From NCBI GenBank assembly GCA_934219025.1, contig CAKQDG010000002.1, positions 11,621 to 75,620 of the forward strand: a stretch of DNA of 64,000 bases, in the 5' to 3' direction. A model generated the notes under the pieces. The model searched no databases. It saw nothing but the letters and a program-made list of their open reading frames with translations, and was not told the origin of the DNA. This DNA comes from an uncultured Prevotella sp. GTDB taxonomy: Bacteria; Bacteroidota; Bacteroidia; Bacteroidales; Bacteroidaceae. The first letter of the stretch is position 1. The number at the start of each line of letters is the position of its first letter. The position numbers and the translations under genes were made by a program. Below are positions 1 through 9,475 of the stretch, piece after piece.

Positions 1-92
1 CTAATTCCATTTGTTTTATATTACGATTCTTAAATTTCAGTTTGCGAAAGTAACAAAATAGTTTTAAAAAGCAAAACAATTTCATCCATTTT

Positions 93-124
93 TTTGTCTA
101 CAACAATGATTTTTTGTATTTTTG
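93..124 (+). promoter_or_regulatory. Bacteroidetes-type promoter of the dnaN gene run
   Basis: A -33 TTTG at 93-96 and a -7 element TATTTTTG at 117-124 are separated by 20 bases, which matches the Bacteroidetes primary sigma factor consensus (TTTG, 19-21 bases, TAnnTTTG). It lies about 70 bases before the dnaN start. The rest of 1-196 is AT-rich and shows no gene. Confidence 0.75.
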
Positions 125-196
125 TACTCGATTAAAAAGATAATCACGCATTGAAAGAAACATCTAATAAAAAAACATTATAAAACATATTCAACA

Positions 197-1321
197 ATGA
201 GACTAACATTGTCAAGTGCGGTTTTAGCTAATCGCCTCACAACTTTACAGAAAGTTCAGAACAGCAAGAATTCCCTCCAGATATTGGACTGCATTCTATT
301 TGAGGTAAACGACGGAGTACTGACCCTGACAGCTTCTGACAAAGAAAACGAGCTGAAAACAAATATACAGCTCGATGAAGCTGATATGGACGGAAGGTTT
401 GCAATAAACAGCAGGACAATTGTGGATGCCGTAAGGGAATTGCCTGAGCAGCCGATAACCCTGGAGATTGACACAACAACATATAATGTGAAGATTATCT
501 TCCAAAACGGAGACTACAATTTCACAGCACAAAACGCTGACGACTTTCCAAAGGCACAAGCCGTACAGGAAAGCGGAACTAACTTCAATATAACATCGGA
601 AATCCTTGCCGACAACATAACAAGAACTCTGTTTGCAACAGGAAACGAAGAGTTGAGACCCGTGATGAACGGAATTTATTTCGACATGACTCCAGAATAT
701 CTTGCCATTGTAGCAAGCGACGGCCACAAACTGGTGAGAAACAAGGTATTCTCAATAAAAAACGAAACACCAATGGCTTTTATATTGCCAAAGAAACCTG
801 CCACCTTGCTAAAGAATGCTCTTGCACACGATGAAAGCGAAGTGGAAATAAAATTCGACGAGCAGAATGCTGAGATAAAATTCAGTTTCGGAACGCTGTC
901 ATGCCGCCTGATTGAAGGAAGATACCCTAACTACTCTTCTGTCATTCCAAGCGACAATCCATGCCAGCTCAATATCGACAGAAAGACGCTTGTCGGTTCC
1001 CTGCGCAGAGTATTGCCTTTTGCAAGCGAAAGCAGCCAGCTGGTACGCCTCAGACTGTCAATGGGACAACTTGAAGTTTCATCCGAAGATATCGACTTCT
1101 ACACAAGCGCAAAGGAAAACATAGTTTGCGATTACGCAAGCAATCCTATGAGCATTGGATTCAAGGGCTCTTCTTTGATGGAAATCCTTAATAATCTGAA
1201 TAGCGACGACGTAACACTCGAACTCGCAGACCCAAGCCGTCCTTGCATCATTCTGCCAGCTGAACAGCCGGAAGGTCAGGACATACTTATGCTGATTATG
1301 CCAATGTTGCTAAACGACTAA
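197..1321 (+). CDS. dnaN: DNA polymerase III sliding clamp (beta subunit)
   Basis: This 374-residue protein is the usual length for the bacterial beta clamp, which forms a ring dimer around DNA and tethers the replicative polymerase and repair proteins. The N-terminus (MRLTLSSAVLANRL), the internal RTIVDAVRELP segment and the C-terminal IMPM motif are typical of the family. The ATG at 197 follows a consensus promoter and no upstream in-frame start is needed. It is the first gene of a compact plus-strand run, with the exonuclease gene starting 18 bases after its stop, so DNA-maintenance functions are grouped here. Identification is secure from overall family resemblance. Confidence 0.96.
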   Translation: MRLTLSSAVLANRLTTLQKVQNSKNSLQILDCILFEVNDGVLTLTASDKENELKTNIQLDEADMDGRFAINSRTIVDAVRELPEQPITLEIDTTTYNVKIIFQNGDYNFTAQNADDFPKAQAVQESGTNFNITSEILADNITRTLFATGNEELRPVMNGIYFDMTPEYLAIVASDGHKLVRNKVFSIKNETPMAFILPKKPATLLKNALAHDESEVEIKFDEQNAEIKFSFGTLSCRLIEGRYPNYSSVIPSDNPCQLNIDRKTLVGSLRRVLPFASESSQLVRLRLSMGQLEVSSEDIDFYTSAKENIVCDYASNPMSIGFKGSSLMEILNNLNSDDVTLELADPSRPCIILPAEQPEGQDILMLIMPMLLND

Positions 1322-1339
1322 AAGGGAAGGGAAACGCAG

Positions 1340-2191
1340 ATGAGACTGAACATAAAAAGGCCGCTCGTGGTTTTTGACCTGGAAACAACAGGACTTGACA
1401 TCGTAAAAGACAGAATATTCCAATTGTCATACATAAAAGTGTTCCCCGACGGAAAGGAAGAAAGGGGCAACCTGTATTTCAATCCGGAAAAACCTATTCC
1501 GCAAGAGGTTGTGGAACTAACCGGCACGTCTAACGAGGATGTGAAAGACAAGCCCACATTCAAGGATATGTCAAAAGAACTTGAAGAAAAGTTTTCCGGC
1601 TGCGACTTTGCCGGATTCAACTCCAACCACTTTGACGTGCCAATGCTATCTGAAGAATTCTATAGAGCCGGAATCAACTTCGACTTCAGCAAATGCAGAC
1701 TAATCGACGCTCAAACAATCTTCCACAAAATGGAAAAGAGAAATCTTGCCGCTGCATACAAGTTTTACACCGGACACAAAATGGAAGACGATTTTGAAGC
1801 TCACCGTGCTGACCAGGACACAGAAGCAACATATAGAGTTCTGCAAGGTGAACTCGACATGTATTCGCCTGAACGACAAGAGGAGGAGGACAGACAACTG
1901 GAAAACGATATGGACAAGTTGGCTGAGTTTTCGAAAACCAACGACAACGTTGATTTTTCCGGACGCATTGTGTGGAAGGAAATGAAAGGTGCCGACGGGA
2001 AGCCGCTGCTCGACGAGAACGGAAATCCAAGAAAACAAGAGGTTTTCAATTTCGGAAAATACAAAGGACTGCCGGTGATAGAAGCACTAAGGCGAGACCC
2101 GGGGTATTACAACTGGATTTGCACAAGTGATTTCACAAGCGACACGAAACAGGTTCTGACACGCATCAGATTACGAGACATGGGGAGATAA
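1340..2191 (+). CDS. DnaQ-like 3'-5' exonuclease (DEDDh)
   Basis: This 283-residue protein carries the three exonuclease motifs of the DnaQ/epsilon superfamily: FDLETTGLD near residue 12 (metal-binding D and E), GFNSNHFDVPML near residue 94, and HRADQDTEAT near residue 155 with the His and Asp of the DEDDh type. It should remove nucleotides from DNA 3' ends using two metal ions. The last 50 residues (FNFGKYKGLPVIEAL, DPGYYNWI) form a small domain also seen at the end of exodeoxyribonuclease X-like proteins. It sits between dnaN and coaBC in the same transcription unit, so a proofreading or repair role is plausible. It is not clearly the polymerase III epsilon subunit, so no symbol is given. 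Confidence 0.88.
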   Translation: MRLNIKRPLVVFDLETTGLDIVKDRIFQLSYIKVFPDGKEERGNLYFNPEKPIPQEVVELTGTSNEDVKDKPTFKDMSKELEEKFSGCDFAGFNSNHFDVPMLSEEFYRAGINFDFSKCRLIDAQTIFHKMEKRNLAAAYKFYTGHKMEDDFEAHRADQDTEATYRVLQGELDMYSPERQEEEDRQLENDMDKLAEFSKTNDNVDFSGRIVWKEMKGADGKPLLDENGNPRKQEVFNFGKYKGLPVIEALRRDPGYYNWICTSDFTSDTKQVLTRIRLRDMGR

Positions 2192-2195
2192 TACG

Positions 2196-3395
2196 ATGCT
2201 GAAAGGAAAGAAAATTGTTCTTGGCATCACGGGTAGTATAGCTGCATACAAAGCTTGCTATATTATCCGTGGGCTGATAAAAGCCGGGGCTGAAGTTCAG
2301 GTGGTGATAACTCCTTCCGGCAAAGAATTTATAACTCCTATAACGCTGTCTGCCCTTACACACAAACCTGTGGTAAGCGAATTCTTCTCTCAAAGGGACG
2401 GCACGTGGAACTCGCACGTAGACCTTGGACTGTGGGCTGACGCCATGCTGATCGCTCCATGCACGGCGGCAACAATTGGCAAGATGGCTAACGGGATAGC
2501 CGACAATATGCTTATCACTACTTATCTGTCGATGAAGGCGCCCGTGCTGATTGCACCGGCAATGGATCTGGATATGTATGCCCACGCATCTACACAAAAG
2601 AACTTGACCACCTTAAAGGAATACGGCAATGTCATTATCGAACCGCAAAGCGGATTTCTGGCAAGCGGACTTGAAGGAAAAGGAAGAATGGAAGAGCCGG
2701 AAAAAATCGTGGAATTCGTGGATGATTTCTTCTGTAAAAATGAAGCGAAGAGTCTGAAGGGAAAAAAAATCATGATAACGGCTGGTCCTACCTACGAAAA
2801 AATAGACCCCGTGAGATTCATCGGCAACTACTCAAGCGGGAAAATGGGATTTGCCATAGCCGAGGAATGTGCCGAAAGGGGAGCTGAAGTTACATTGGTA
2901 TCGGGTCCGGTATCCTTGAAATGCTCTTCCACAATAAACAGAATTGACGTGGAAAGCTGCGAAGAAATGTATAATGCTGCAACAAAAGAGTTTAAAAACC
3001 AGGATGCCGCGATACTTTGTGCAGCCGTAGCTGATTTCCGTCCGGAAAAAACTGCCGAAAGGAAAATAAAGAGAGAAAAAGATGATCTTTTCTTAAAGCT
3101 TAGTCCCACTAAAGACATTGCTGCTTCGCTTGGACAACTAAAGAGCGAAAAACAAAAGCTTATAGGTTTTGCCCTTGAAACAGACAACGAAGAATGTAAT
3201 GCAAAGAAAAAGCTCAAGAAAAAGAATCTTGACTTTATAGTTCTTAATTCCACAAGAAACGAAGGCACTACTTTTCAAAGCGACTTTAACAAAATCTCTA
3301 TCATTTCTGAAAACGGCAAAAAGGATTTTGAAAAAAAATCCAAGATTTATGTTGCAAAAGACATCGTAGACGAAATGGAGAAATTGTGGCAATAA
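2196..3395 (+). CDS. coaBC: Bifunctional phosphopantothenoylcysteine synthetase/decarboxylase
   Basis: The 399-residue protein has the CoaC flavoprotein half (residues 1-185) and the CoaB half (residues 190-399), the usual fused form. In the CoaC half I see GSIAAYKA, the active-site His in SHVDLGLWAD, the ATIGKMANGIADN stretch and PAMDLDMY. In the CoaB half I see ITAGPTYEKIDPVR, the NYSSGKMG nucleotide-binding loop and the late KKNLDFIVLNS segment. The enzyme joins cysteine to 4'-phosphopantothenate and decarboxylates the product, two steps of coenzyme A synthesis in the cytoplasm. It starts 4 bases after the exonuclease stop, consistent with co-transcription. The dnaN-exonuclease-coaBC order is, as far as I recall, common in Bacteroidales. 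Confidence 0.95.
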   Translation: MLKGKKIVLGITGSIAAYKACYIIRGLIKAGAEVQVVITPSGKEFITPITLSALTHKPVVSEFFSQRDGTWNSHVDLGLWADAMLIAPCTAATIGKMANGIADNMLITTYLSMKAPVLIAPAMDLDMYAHASTQKNLTTLKEYGNVIIEPQSGFLASGLEGKGRMEEPEKIVEFVDDFFCKNEAKSLKGKKIMITAGPTYEKIDPVRFIGNYSSGKMGFAIAEECAERGAEVTLVSGPVSLKCSSTINRIDVESCEEMYNAATKEFKNQDAAILCAAVADFRPEKTAERKIKREKDDLFLKLSPTKDIAASLGQLKSEKQKLIGFALETDNEECNAKKKLKKKNLDFIVLNSTRNEGTTFQSDFNKISIISENGKKDFEKKSKIYVAKDIVDEMEKLWQ

Positions 3396-3400
3396 GATTA

Positions 3401-3446
3401 TATGAGCCATCACTTTAAGGCTATGGATATAATGTGGTGGCTCATA
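3401..3446. repeat. 13-bp inverted repeat between coaBC and the DUF4835 gene
   Basis: TATGAGCCATCAC at 3401-3413 pairs with GTGGTGGCTCATA at 3434-3446; 12 of 13 positions are Watson-Crick and one is G-T. The 20-base loop is AT-rich. No T-tract follows, so a simple intrinsic terminator is unlikely. It lies in the 5' leader of the DUF4835 gene if 3474 is the start, and could be an mRNA-stabilising or processing hairpin. Confidence 0.6.
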
Positions 3447-3473
3447 ACATTATACAATTTAAGAGTACAAATT

Positions 3474-4376
3474 ATGAAACGACTTATCTGCTTAACTCTT
3501 TTCTTGGCAATGTCATATGCCATTAAAGCACAGGAATTACAAGCGAAGGTAACTATAAACCACAATCAGATTCAGGGAACTGATGCCAGTGTATTCGAAA
3601 GTTTACAGCAAAACCTCGAACAGTTTATCAACGACCGACAATGGTCTGACTATCAGTTTCAGAAAAATGAAAGGATTGTTTGTAATTTCAACATAACAGT
3701 TACTAAGTATGACCAGTCGTCGAACAGACTAACATGCACGGCATTGATTCAAGCCAACCGCCCTGTATACAACTCTTCATATACCACTACCCTGTACAAT
3801 AACAAGGACAATGATTTCAATTTTGAATTCTCACAATTTGACCAATTGAACTTCAATGAAGAACAGATAGACAACCAGCTCACTGCCTTGATTGCTTATT
3901 ATGCCTACTTGATAATCGGACTCGATCTTGACAGTTTTTCTCCTATGGGAGGTGAAGATATGCTGCAAAGGTGTATGAACCTGACAAACAATGCACAGAA
4001 TTTAGAATTCACAGGATGGAAGTCTTTTGAAAACGACCGAAACAGATTTGCAATAATCAATGACTATCTTGACAATGCTATGAAACCGTTCAGGCAATTC
4101 CAATATGAATACTACCGAAACGGACTTGACGAGATGGCAAGCAACGCAGACCGCGGAAGAACAAATATCACCACTACCATAGAAAGCAATCTGAAGAAAG
4201 TGCACGAAGACAAACCCCTGAGCAGATTGCCTGCAATCTGGACTGACTATAAAAAAGATGAACTGGCAAATATCTACAAGGGTAAAGGCACGCAGAAAGA
4301 AAAAGAAAGCGTGTATGATATTCTGTTTTCAATAAATCCCTCACAAAACAATTCCTGGGAGAAAATAAAAGAATAA
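3474..4376 (+). CDS. DUF4835 family secreted protein
   Basis: I chose the ATG at 3474 because it gives a clean signal peptide (MKRLICLTLFLAMSYAIKAQ) at the head of a 300-residue protein; an in-frame start at 3402 would place the 3401-3446 hairpin and an unusual leader in the protein. The sequence after the signal (ELQAKVTINHNQIQGTD, later the conserved-looking QFDQLNFNEEQIDNQLTALIAYYAYLIIGLDLDSFSPMGG) matches my knowledge of DUF4835, a Bacteroidetes family of unknown function. It is predicted to be exported to the periplasm or outer membrane. The gene ends one base before recN starts, so the two are probably translated from one mRNA. No enzymatic motif is visible. Confidence 0.8.
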   Translation: MKRLICLTLFLAMSYAIKAQELQAKVTINHNQIQGTDASVFESLQQNLEQFINDRQWSDYQFQKNERIVCNFNITVTKYDQSSNRLTCTALIQANRPVYNSSYTTTLYNNKDNDFNFEFSQFDQLNFNEEQIDNQLTALIAYYAYLIIGLDLDSFSPMGGEDMLQRCMNLTNNAQNLEFTGWKSFENDRNRFAIINDYLDNAMKPFRQFQYEYYRNGLDEMASNADRGRTNITTTIESNLKKVHEDKPLSRLPAIWTDYKKDELANIYKGKGTQKEKESVYDILFSINPSQNNSWEKIKE

Positions 4377-4377
4377 T

Positions 4378-6048
4378 ATGCTGAAACAACTATATATAAA
4401 GAATTTTGCCCTGATTGACACTCTCGACATGAGATTTCATTCGGGATTCTCAGTTATTACCGGTGAAACCGGTGCCGGAAAGAGCATTATCCTGGGAGCC
4501 ATCAATTTGCTGCTGGGACAAAGGGCTGACTCTAAATTGATAAAAAACGGGTGTAGCAAATGTATTATTGAAGCACACTTCGACTTGTCAAGATACAGTA
4601 TGGAAAAATTCTTTGAAGAGAACGATATAGAATTTGATGCCGAGGACTGTATCTTACGCCGTGAACTAATGGCTACAGGAAAAAGCCGTGCCTTTATAAA
4701 CGACACGCCGGCACCCGTGGCAATAATGAAAAAACTTGGAGAACATCTTATCGACATTCATAGCCAACATCAAAACTTGCTGTTAAACAGTGAGGATTTT
4801 CAATTAAATGTGCTTGACATAATATCGCAGAATTCAAAAGCAGTTAATGAATACCGCAAAGCATATGATAAACTTCTTGAAGCAAGAAGGGCTGTGGATG
4901 AAATGAAAAGAGAAATAGAAAGGGGTATTGAAAACGAGGAATTTCTAAGATTTCAGTTCAAAGAACTGGAGAACGCAAGTCTTGAAGCCGGAATGCAGGG
5001 AGAACTGGAGGCCGAGGCAGAGAAGCTTTCACACATCGAGGACATAAAAAGCTCTCTGTACAAAGCTGACAACATAATGAGCGGGAATGACGACAGCAAT
5101 ATTGTGGAACAAATAAAAGAGGCTGCAAAGGCTATCGCCGAAATAGCGAACATATATCCTGAAATTGGAGAATTAAACGAAAGGATAGACAACTGCTACG
5201 TGGAGCTAAAAGACATTGCCCAGGAAATAAATGCTAAACTCGAAAATATAGTTTTCGAGCCACAAAAGTTACAGCAAATAAGCGAAACTCTTGACACTAT
5301 TTATTCTCTGGAACACAAGCACCGTGTTACATCTGTAGAAGAGTTGATCAGCATAAGAGAAAAGCTTCAAGAACAAATAAACAGTATTGACAACAGTGAT
5401 GATAAACTAAAAGAGCTCGAAAATATAGAAAGTGAAGCTGAACAGAAGTGCAGAAAGAAAGCTGAAATCCTTACTGCCATAAGAAAGAATGCAGCTAAAG
5501 CTGTTGAAGAGGGCATGAAAAAACGTCTTGTTCCATTGGGTATTCCAAACGTGAGATTTGCTGTGAATATAAAAGACAAGGATTTTGCAAAAGACGGATG
5601 CGACAAGGTTTCTTTTTTGTTCAGCGCTAATACTAAAACTGAAATGCAACCCATATCACAGGTTGCATCCGGAGGAGAAATTGCTCGAGTGATGCTGTCG
5701 CTTAAAGCTATGATAAGCAACGCAGTAAAACTCCCTACCATCATTTTCGATGAAATTGATACTGGAGTAAGCGGTAAGATTGCAGAAAAGATGGCTATAA
5801 TTATGCAGGAAATGGCTGAAAGCGAAAGGCAAGTGATAAGTATAACGCATCTTCCACAAATTGCAGCACGCGGCAAAAACCATTATAAAGTTTATAAGGA
5901 GGAAACTGGAAATGGAACAACGAGCAAAATGAAGGAACTGTCTGCGCAAGAAAGAATTGACGAAATAGCGCAAATGTTAAGCGGCGCCGACATAACAGAA
6001 GCTGCACGACATAACGCAAAGGAATTATTAAAACAGTGTACTGATTAA
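4378..6048 (+). CDS. recN: DNA repair protein RecN
   Basis: This 556-residue SMC-like ATPase has the Walker A motif GETGAGKSI near residue 30, a long central coiled coil (roughly residues 150-400), and at the C-terminal end the signature region QVASGGEIARVMLSLK followed by Walker B in IIFDEIDTGVSG. These are the marks of RecN, which acts at double-strand breaks together with RecA. The N-terminus MLKQLYIKNFALIDTLD is the standard one. It follows the DUF4835 gene by one base and is followed by the TPR protein after 14 bases. Confidence 0.95.
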   Translation: MLKQLYIKNFALIDTLDMRFHSGFSVITGETGAGKSIILGAINLLLGQRADSKLIKNGCSKCIIEAHFDLSRYSMEKFFEENDIEFDAEDCILRRELMATGKSRAFINDTPAPVAIMKKLGEHLIDIHSQHQNLLLNSEDFQLNVLDIISQNSKAVNEYRKAYDKLLEARRAVDEMKREIERGIENEEFLRFQFKELENASLEAGMQGELEAEAEKLSHIEDIKSSLYKADNIMSGNDDSNIVEQIKEAAKAIAEIANIYPEIGELNERIDNCYVELKDIAQEINAKLENIVFEPQKLQQISETLDTIYSLEHKHRVTSVEELISIREKLQEQINSIDNSDDKLKELENIESEAEQKCRKKAEILTAIRKNAAKAVEEGMKKRLVPLGIPNVRFAVNIKDKDFAKDGCDKVSFLFSANTKTEMQPISQVASGGEIARVMLSLKAMISNAVKLPTIIFDEIDTGVSGKIAEKMAIIMQEMAESERQVISITHLPQIAARGKNHYKVYKEETGNGTTSKMKELSAQERIDEIAQMLSGADITEAARHNAKELLKQCTD

Positions 6049-6062
6049 TCAAGGAAAAACTA

Positions 6063-7739
6063 ATGAAAACTAATATCCTAAAAATAGCTTTGCTGACAAT
6101 GGCAGCAATACTGACAACATCATATACCACGGCACAGACTTCTGCTGCAAAGAAGGTTTCTGAAAGCGTGTTCACACTGACAACATTCAAAAAAGACGGA
6201 AGTCTGCTGGCTTCAAGTCATGGTGTATTTACCAATAATGGAGAAGCAATAAGCAATCTATCACCTTTTATCGGCGCCGACAAAGCCGTTGTGATTGACA
6301 GCAAAGGAGAAAAACATAATGTAACAAGAATTCTTGGACTGAACGGAATCTATGATGTAGTAAGATTCAAAACGGACGGACATAACAAATATGCCACAAT
6401 AGCAAAAGGACAAACACAAACCGAAGCAAAAATATGGTTGGTTCCATATGCAACTAAATCGGTAAAGCCTTTAATGGCAAATATCAAAAGCATTGAGAAA
6501 TTCATGTCGGACTACTCTTACTATATATTTTCATTTAGCTCAAACGAGAACACCGAAGGTTGTCCGTTTGTTAATGATAATGGAGAAGTAATAGGATTAT
6601 TGCAATCTTCAACAATTAACGAAGATATACACGCTACTGATGCGAAGTTCACGCAATCATTGAAAACTACCGGACTTTCTGTAAACGATGAGAACTATCG
6701 TAAAATAGGTATCCCTGCAGCCCTACCAGATGATAAAGAGCAAGCCTTGCTGGCCCTAATGCTGACAGAGCAATTAGGTGATTCTGCCAAATGCGCAGCG
6801 ACAAGTGAGGATTTCATCAAAAGTTTTCCGGACATCATAGACGGTTATGCAGCCAAAGCACAGCTCGAAGTCAATGCGAACAATTTTGATAAAGCAAAAT
6901 CGACAATGGATAAAGCCCTAAGTGAAGTTAAGGCAAAAGAGGATGCACATTACAACTATGCAAAAATCATATATCTGAAAGAAATTTACAAGGCTGACAT
7001 TCCATATGCACAATGGAATCTCGACAAAGCCTTAAATGAAATTACAACAGCATATACATTAAAGCAACTTCCTGTATATAAAGATTTGGAGGGTCAGATA
7101 TTTTTTGCAAAAGGGGATTATAACAAAGCATACGACACCTTTATTGGTCTAACAAATACTAATCTTAAAAGTGGAGACCTTTTTTATAATGCTGCATTAT
7201 GCAAACAGCAGCTTAAAGCCCCCGATACAGAAATATTGGCTCTTCTTGACAGCGCAGTGAACAATGCTGACACAATAAATATGTATAACTCGGCTAAATA
7301 CTATCAAATGAGAGCCGAGGTATACAACAGGGCAAAGAACTATCGTCAAGCAGTATTTGACATGACAAGATATGAAATAGCTTGCGGCGGAAGAGTGAAC
7401 GCTGAATTTTATTATAACCGCGAACAGCTGGAGGTTAAGGCAAAATTGTTTAAACAGGCTCTAACAGATATCGACAATGCCATATTCCTGGATACAAAAG
7501 AACCAACATATATTGCCGAGAAAGCATCTCTCCAACTTCGCCTAAATTTGTTTAAAGATGCCATAGAAACATCTCAAAAATGTATCGACTTGGCACCCGA
7601 CTTTTCAGACACATACCTCATACTTGGCATTTCGCAAATCAAAACAGGAAACAAAACTGATGGATTAAGAAACCTGAACAAAGCAAAAGACATGGGTAAT
7701 TCTCAAGCACAGTCAATCATTGAAAAATACTCAAAATAG
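6063..7739 (+). CDS. Exported trypsin-like pseudoprotease with TPR repeats
   Basis: A 558-residue protein with a signal peptide (cleavage after TTAQ near residue 25). Residues 30-215 resemble a trypsin/HtrA-like beta-barrel: SSHGVFTNNGEAISNLSPF is laid out like the region that holds the catalytic His, and GCPFVNDNGEVIGLL like the region after the nucleophile Ser. However, the His is replaced (SNLSPF) and the G-N-S-G-G nucleophile loop reads NTEGCPF, so I expect no protease activity. From about residue 225 to the end there are TPR-like helical repeats (VYNRAKNYRQAVFDMTRYE, NRFKDA-type units), suited to protein binding. It is probably co-transcribed with recN upstream, although the two have no obvious functional link. 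Confidence 0.7.
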   Translation: MKTNILKIALLTMAAILTTSYTTAQTSAAKKVSESVFTLTTFKKDGSLLASSHGVFTNNGEAISNLSPFIGADKAVVIDSKGEKHNVTRILGLNGIYDVVRFKTDGHNKYATIAKGQTQTEAKIWLVPYATKSVKPLMANIKSIEKFMSDYSYYIFSFSSNENTEGCPFVNDNGEVIGLLQSSTINEDIHATDAKFTQSLKTTGLSVNDENYRKIGIPAALPDDKEQALLALMLTEQLGDSAKCAATSEDFIKSFPDIIDGYAAKAQLEVNANNFDKAKSTMDKALSEVKAKEDAHYNYAKIIYLKEIYKADIPYAQWNLDKALNEITTAYTLKQLPVYKDLEGQIFFAKGDYNKAYDTFIGLTNTNLKSGDLFYNAALCKQQLKAPDTEILALLDSAVNNADTINMYNSAKYYQMRAEVYNRAKNYRQAVFDMTRYEIACGGRVNAEFYYNREQLEVKAKLFKQALTDIDNAIFLDTKEPTYIAEKASLQLRLNLFKDAIETSQKCIDLAPDFSDTYLILGISQIKTGNKTDGLRNLNKAKDMGNSQAQSIIEKYSK

Positions 7740-7750
7740 ACAAATGTTAT

Positions 7751-8176
7751 ATGGGCAAGAAAAAGAGAATCATTATATCCATTGGCAGCAACTTCAACCA
7801 AAAGGTGAATATCGACTTTGCAAAAAGACAACTGGCAACAGTCCTTGGAAATGACATCGTCTTCTCTAAGGAAATATGGACTATGCCGGTGGGAATAGAA
7901 TCAGACAAATTCATAAACTGCATTTGCGTTTCTTCAACCAATCATACATTCACCCAAATGAAAAATGCTTTTAAACACATAGAAAAACAATGCGGCAGAA
8001 GCAAGAAGAACAATAGGGAAAATATAATTCCATTGGATGTTGACATTCTGATGTATGGGGATGAAAAATTCCACAATGATGACTGGAGCAGAGAATATAT
8101 AAAAAAACTTATCGGTGACTTTGAAAACGAAAAGGACAATCTTATTTTGGACCCAACAATAAATGTAAAGGAATGA
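7751..8176 (+). CDS. folK: HPPK-family protein (folate pathway pyrophosphokinase)
   Basis: This 141-residue protein resembles 6-hydroxymethyl-7,8-dihydropterin pyrophosphokinase, which transfers pyrophosphate from ATP to the pterin in folate synthesis. Visible are the N-terminal ISIGSNFNQ (equivalent to the G-S-N-l start), the FINCICVSSTNHT strand, the GRSKKNN loop, and PLDVDILMYGD with the two Asp residues that bind magnesium. The protein is short and its C-terminal third is divergent, so activity is likely but not certain. Its last four bases overlap the start of the next gene (ATGA), indicating translational coupling. Confidence 0.72.
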   Translation: MGKKKRIIISIGSNFNQKVNIDFAKRQLATVLGNDIVFSKEIWTMPVGIESDKFINCICVSSTNHTFTQMKNAFKHIEKQCGRSKKNNRENIIPLDVDILMYGDEKFHNDDWSREYIKKLIGDFENEKDNLILDPTINVKE

Positions 8177-9456
8177 ATATAAAAATATCACTGGCTGTAA
8201 TGGCAACAGTCTTATGCACAACAAGCAAAGCACAGGACTTCAACAAGTATTTTACCGACAACACGCTACGCATAAACTTTATACTTGGCGGCAATCAGAA
8301 CAAAGAAGATATACTTATTGAAAATCTGCAGGCTATGCCCAAATGGTATGGAAGAAAAAACAATCTTTCAGAATTCCCAGTAGAAGGCAATGCGCAGTAC
8401 GAACTAAAAGACCACAAGACTGGAACAACTATATACAGAAACTCACTCTCCACTCTATTCCAGGAATGGCAAACGTATCCTGAAGCAAAACAGACTAACC
8501 GTTCGTTTGAAAATGTGATATTGACACCAATGCCCAAAGATACTGTAGACTTGTCTATATATATCAGAAACAACAGGCGAGAGGTTATAAAATCAATGAC
8601 AGAGACTATTGTGCCAAATGATATTCTCATAAGAAAATCTGGAAAAGACATAACACCATACACGGTTATACAAACTGCAAAAGATACAACTAAATGCATT
8701 CATATAGCATTTCTTGCAGAAGGCTACACGGAAAAGGAAATGGACAAATTTCTCTCTGACGCACAAATAGCCACTGAAGCAATATTCTCTCACGAACCTT
8801 TCAAAACTTACAGAGAAAGATTTAATATCGTTGCTGTAAAATCACCGTCAAAAGAAAGCGGAACAAGTGTTCCAAGAATGAATATATGGAAGAATACTGC
8901 TCTCGGTACGAATTTTGACACATTTTACAGCGAAAGATATCTTACGACGCTCAATCTGAACAAGGTTCACGACTGGCTTGCCGGAACGCCATACGAACAT
9001 ATCATAATACTTGTCAACACTGATGTATATGGCGGAGGAGGAATATTAAACTTCTATAACCTGGTGTCTACCGGACATAAATACTACAAGCCGGTTACAG
9101 TTCACGAATTTGGACATAGCTTTGCTGGCCTTGCCGACGAATATGCTTACGAAAACGAACCATTGGAAATGTATCCCAAAGACATTGAACCTTGGGAAGC
9201 AAACATTACAACACTGGTGGACTTTAAGGGAAAATGGGAAAAACTAATTAAAAAGGGAACTACCGTACCAACGCCAATCAGCAAAAAAGAAGAAACTATA
9301 AAAAATAAAGTTGGACTGTTTCAAGGTGCAGGTTATAATACAAAAGACATATACAGAGGGGTGCAGGACTGCAGAATGAAAACAAACTCATACCCTGAAT
9401 TCTGCATCGTGTGCAGGAATGCCATTGAGAAATTAATAAAATTCTATACAGAATAA
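8173..9456 (+). CDS. Secreted M64 family zinc metallopeptidase
   Basis: The 427-residue protein starts with a signal peptide (to about residue 21, TTSKAQ). Residues 311-324 carry HEFGHSFAGLADEY, the extended zinc-binding signature of peptidase family M64, the family of the Clostridium ramosum IgA protease; the two His and the catalytic Glu are intact. The region 1-150 forms the family's N-terminal accessory domain and the segment after residue 165 (HIAFLAEGYTEKEMDKF) is the typical entry to the catalytic domain. It should act outside the cytoplasm; the substrate cannot be read from sequence, and IgA cleavage should not be assumed. It overlaps the folK-like gene by 4 bases and precedes a TPR gene by 19 bases. 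Confidence 0.88.
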   Translation: MNIKISLAVMATVLCTTSKAQDFNKYFTDNTLRINFILGGNQNKEDILIENLQAMPKWYGRKNNLSEFPVEGNAQYELKDHKTGTTIYRNSLSTLFQEWQTYPEAKQTNRSFENVILTPMPKDTVDLSIYIRNNRREVIKSMTETIVPNDILIRKSGKDITPYTVIQTAKDTTKCIHIAFLAEGYTEKEMDKFLSDAQIATEAIFSHEPFKTYRERFNIVAVKSPSKESGTSVPRMNIWKNTALGTNFDTFYSERYLTTLNLNKVHDWLAGTPYEHIIILVNTDVYGGGGILNFYNLVSTGHKYYKPVTVHEFGHSFAGLADEYAYENEPLEMYPKDIEPWEANITTLVDFKGKWEKLIKKGTTVPTPISKKEETIKNKVGLFQGAGYNTKDIYRGVQDCRMKTNSYPEFCIVCRNAIEKLIKFYTE

Positions 9457-9475
9457 CCGATTTCTGAAAAAGTAG

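Noticed and set aside
3401-3446. Intrinsic terminator after coaBC
   Set aside because: The stem is good but no T-tract follows and the downstream genes lack another promoter.
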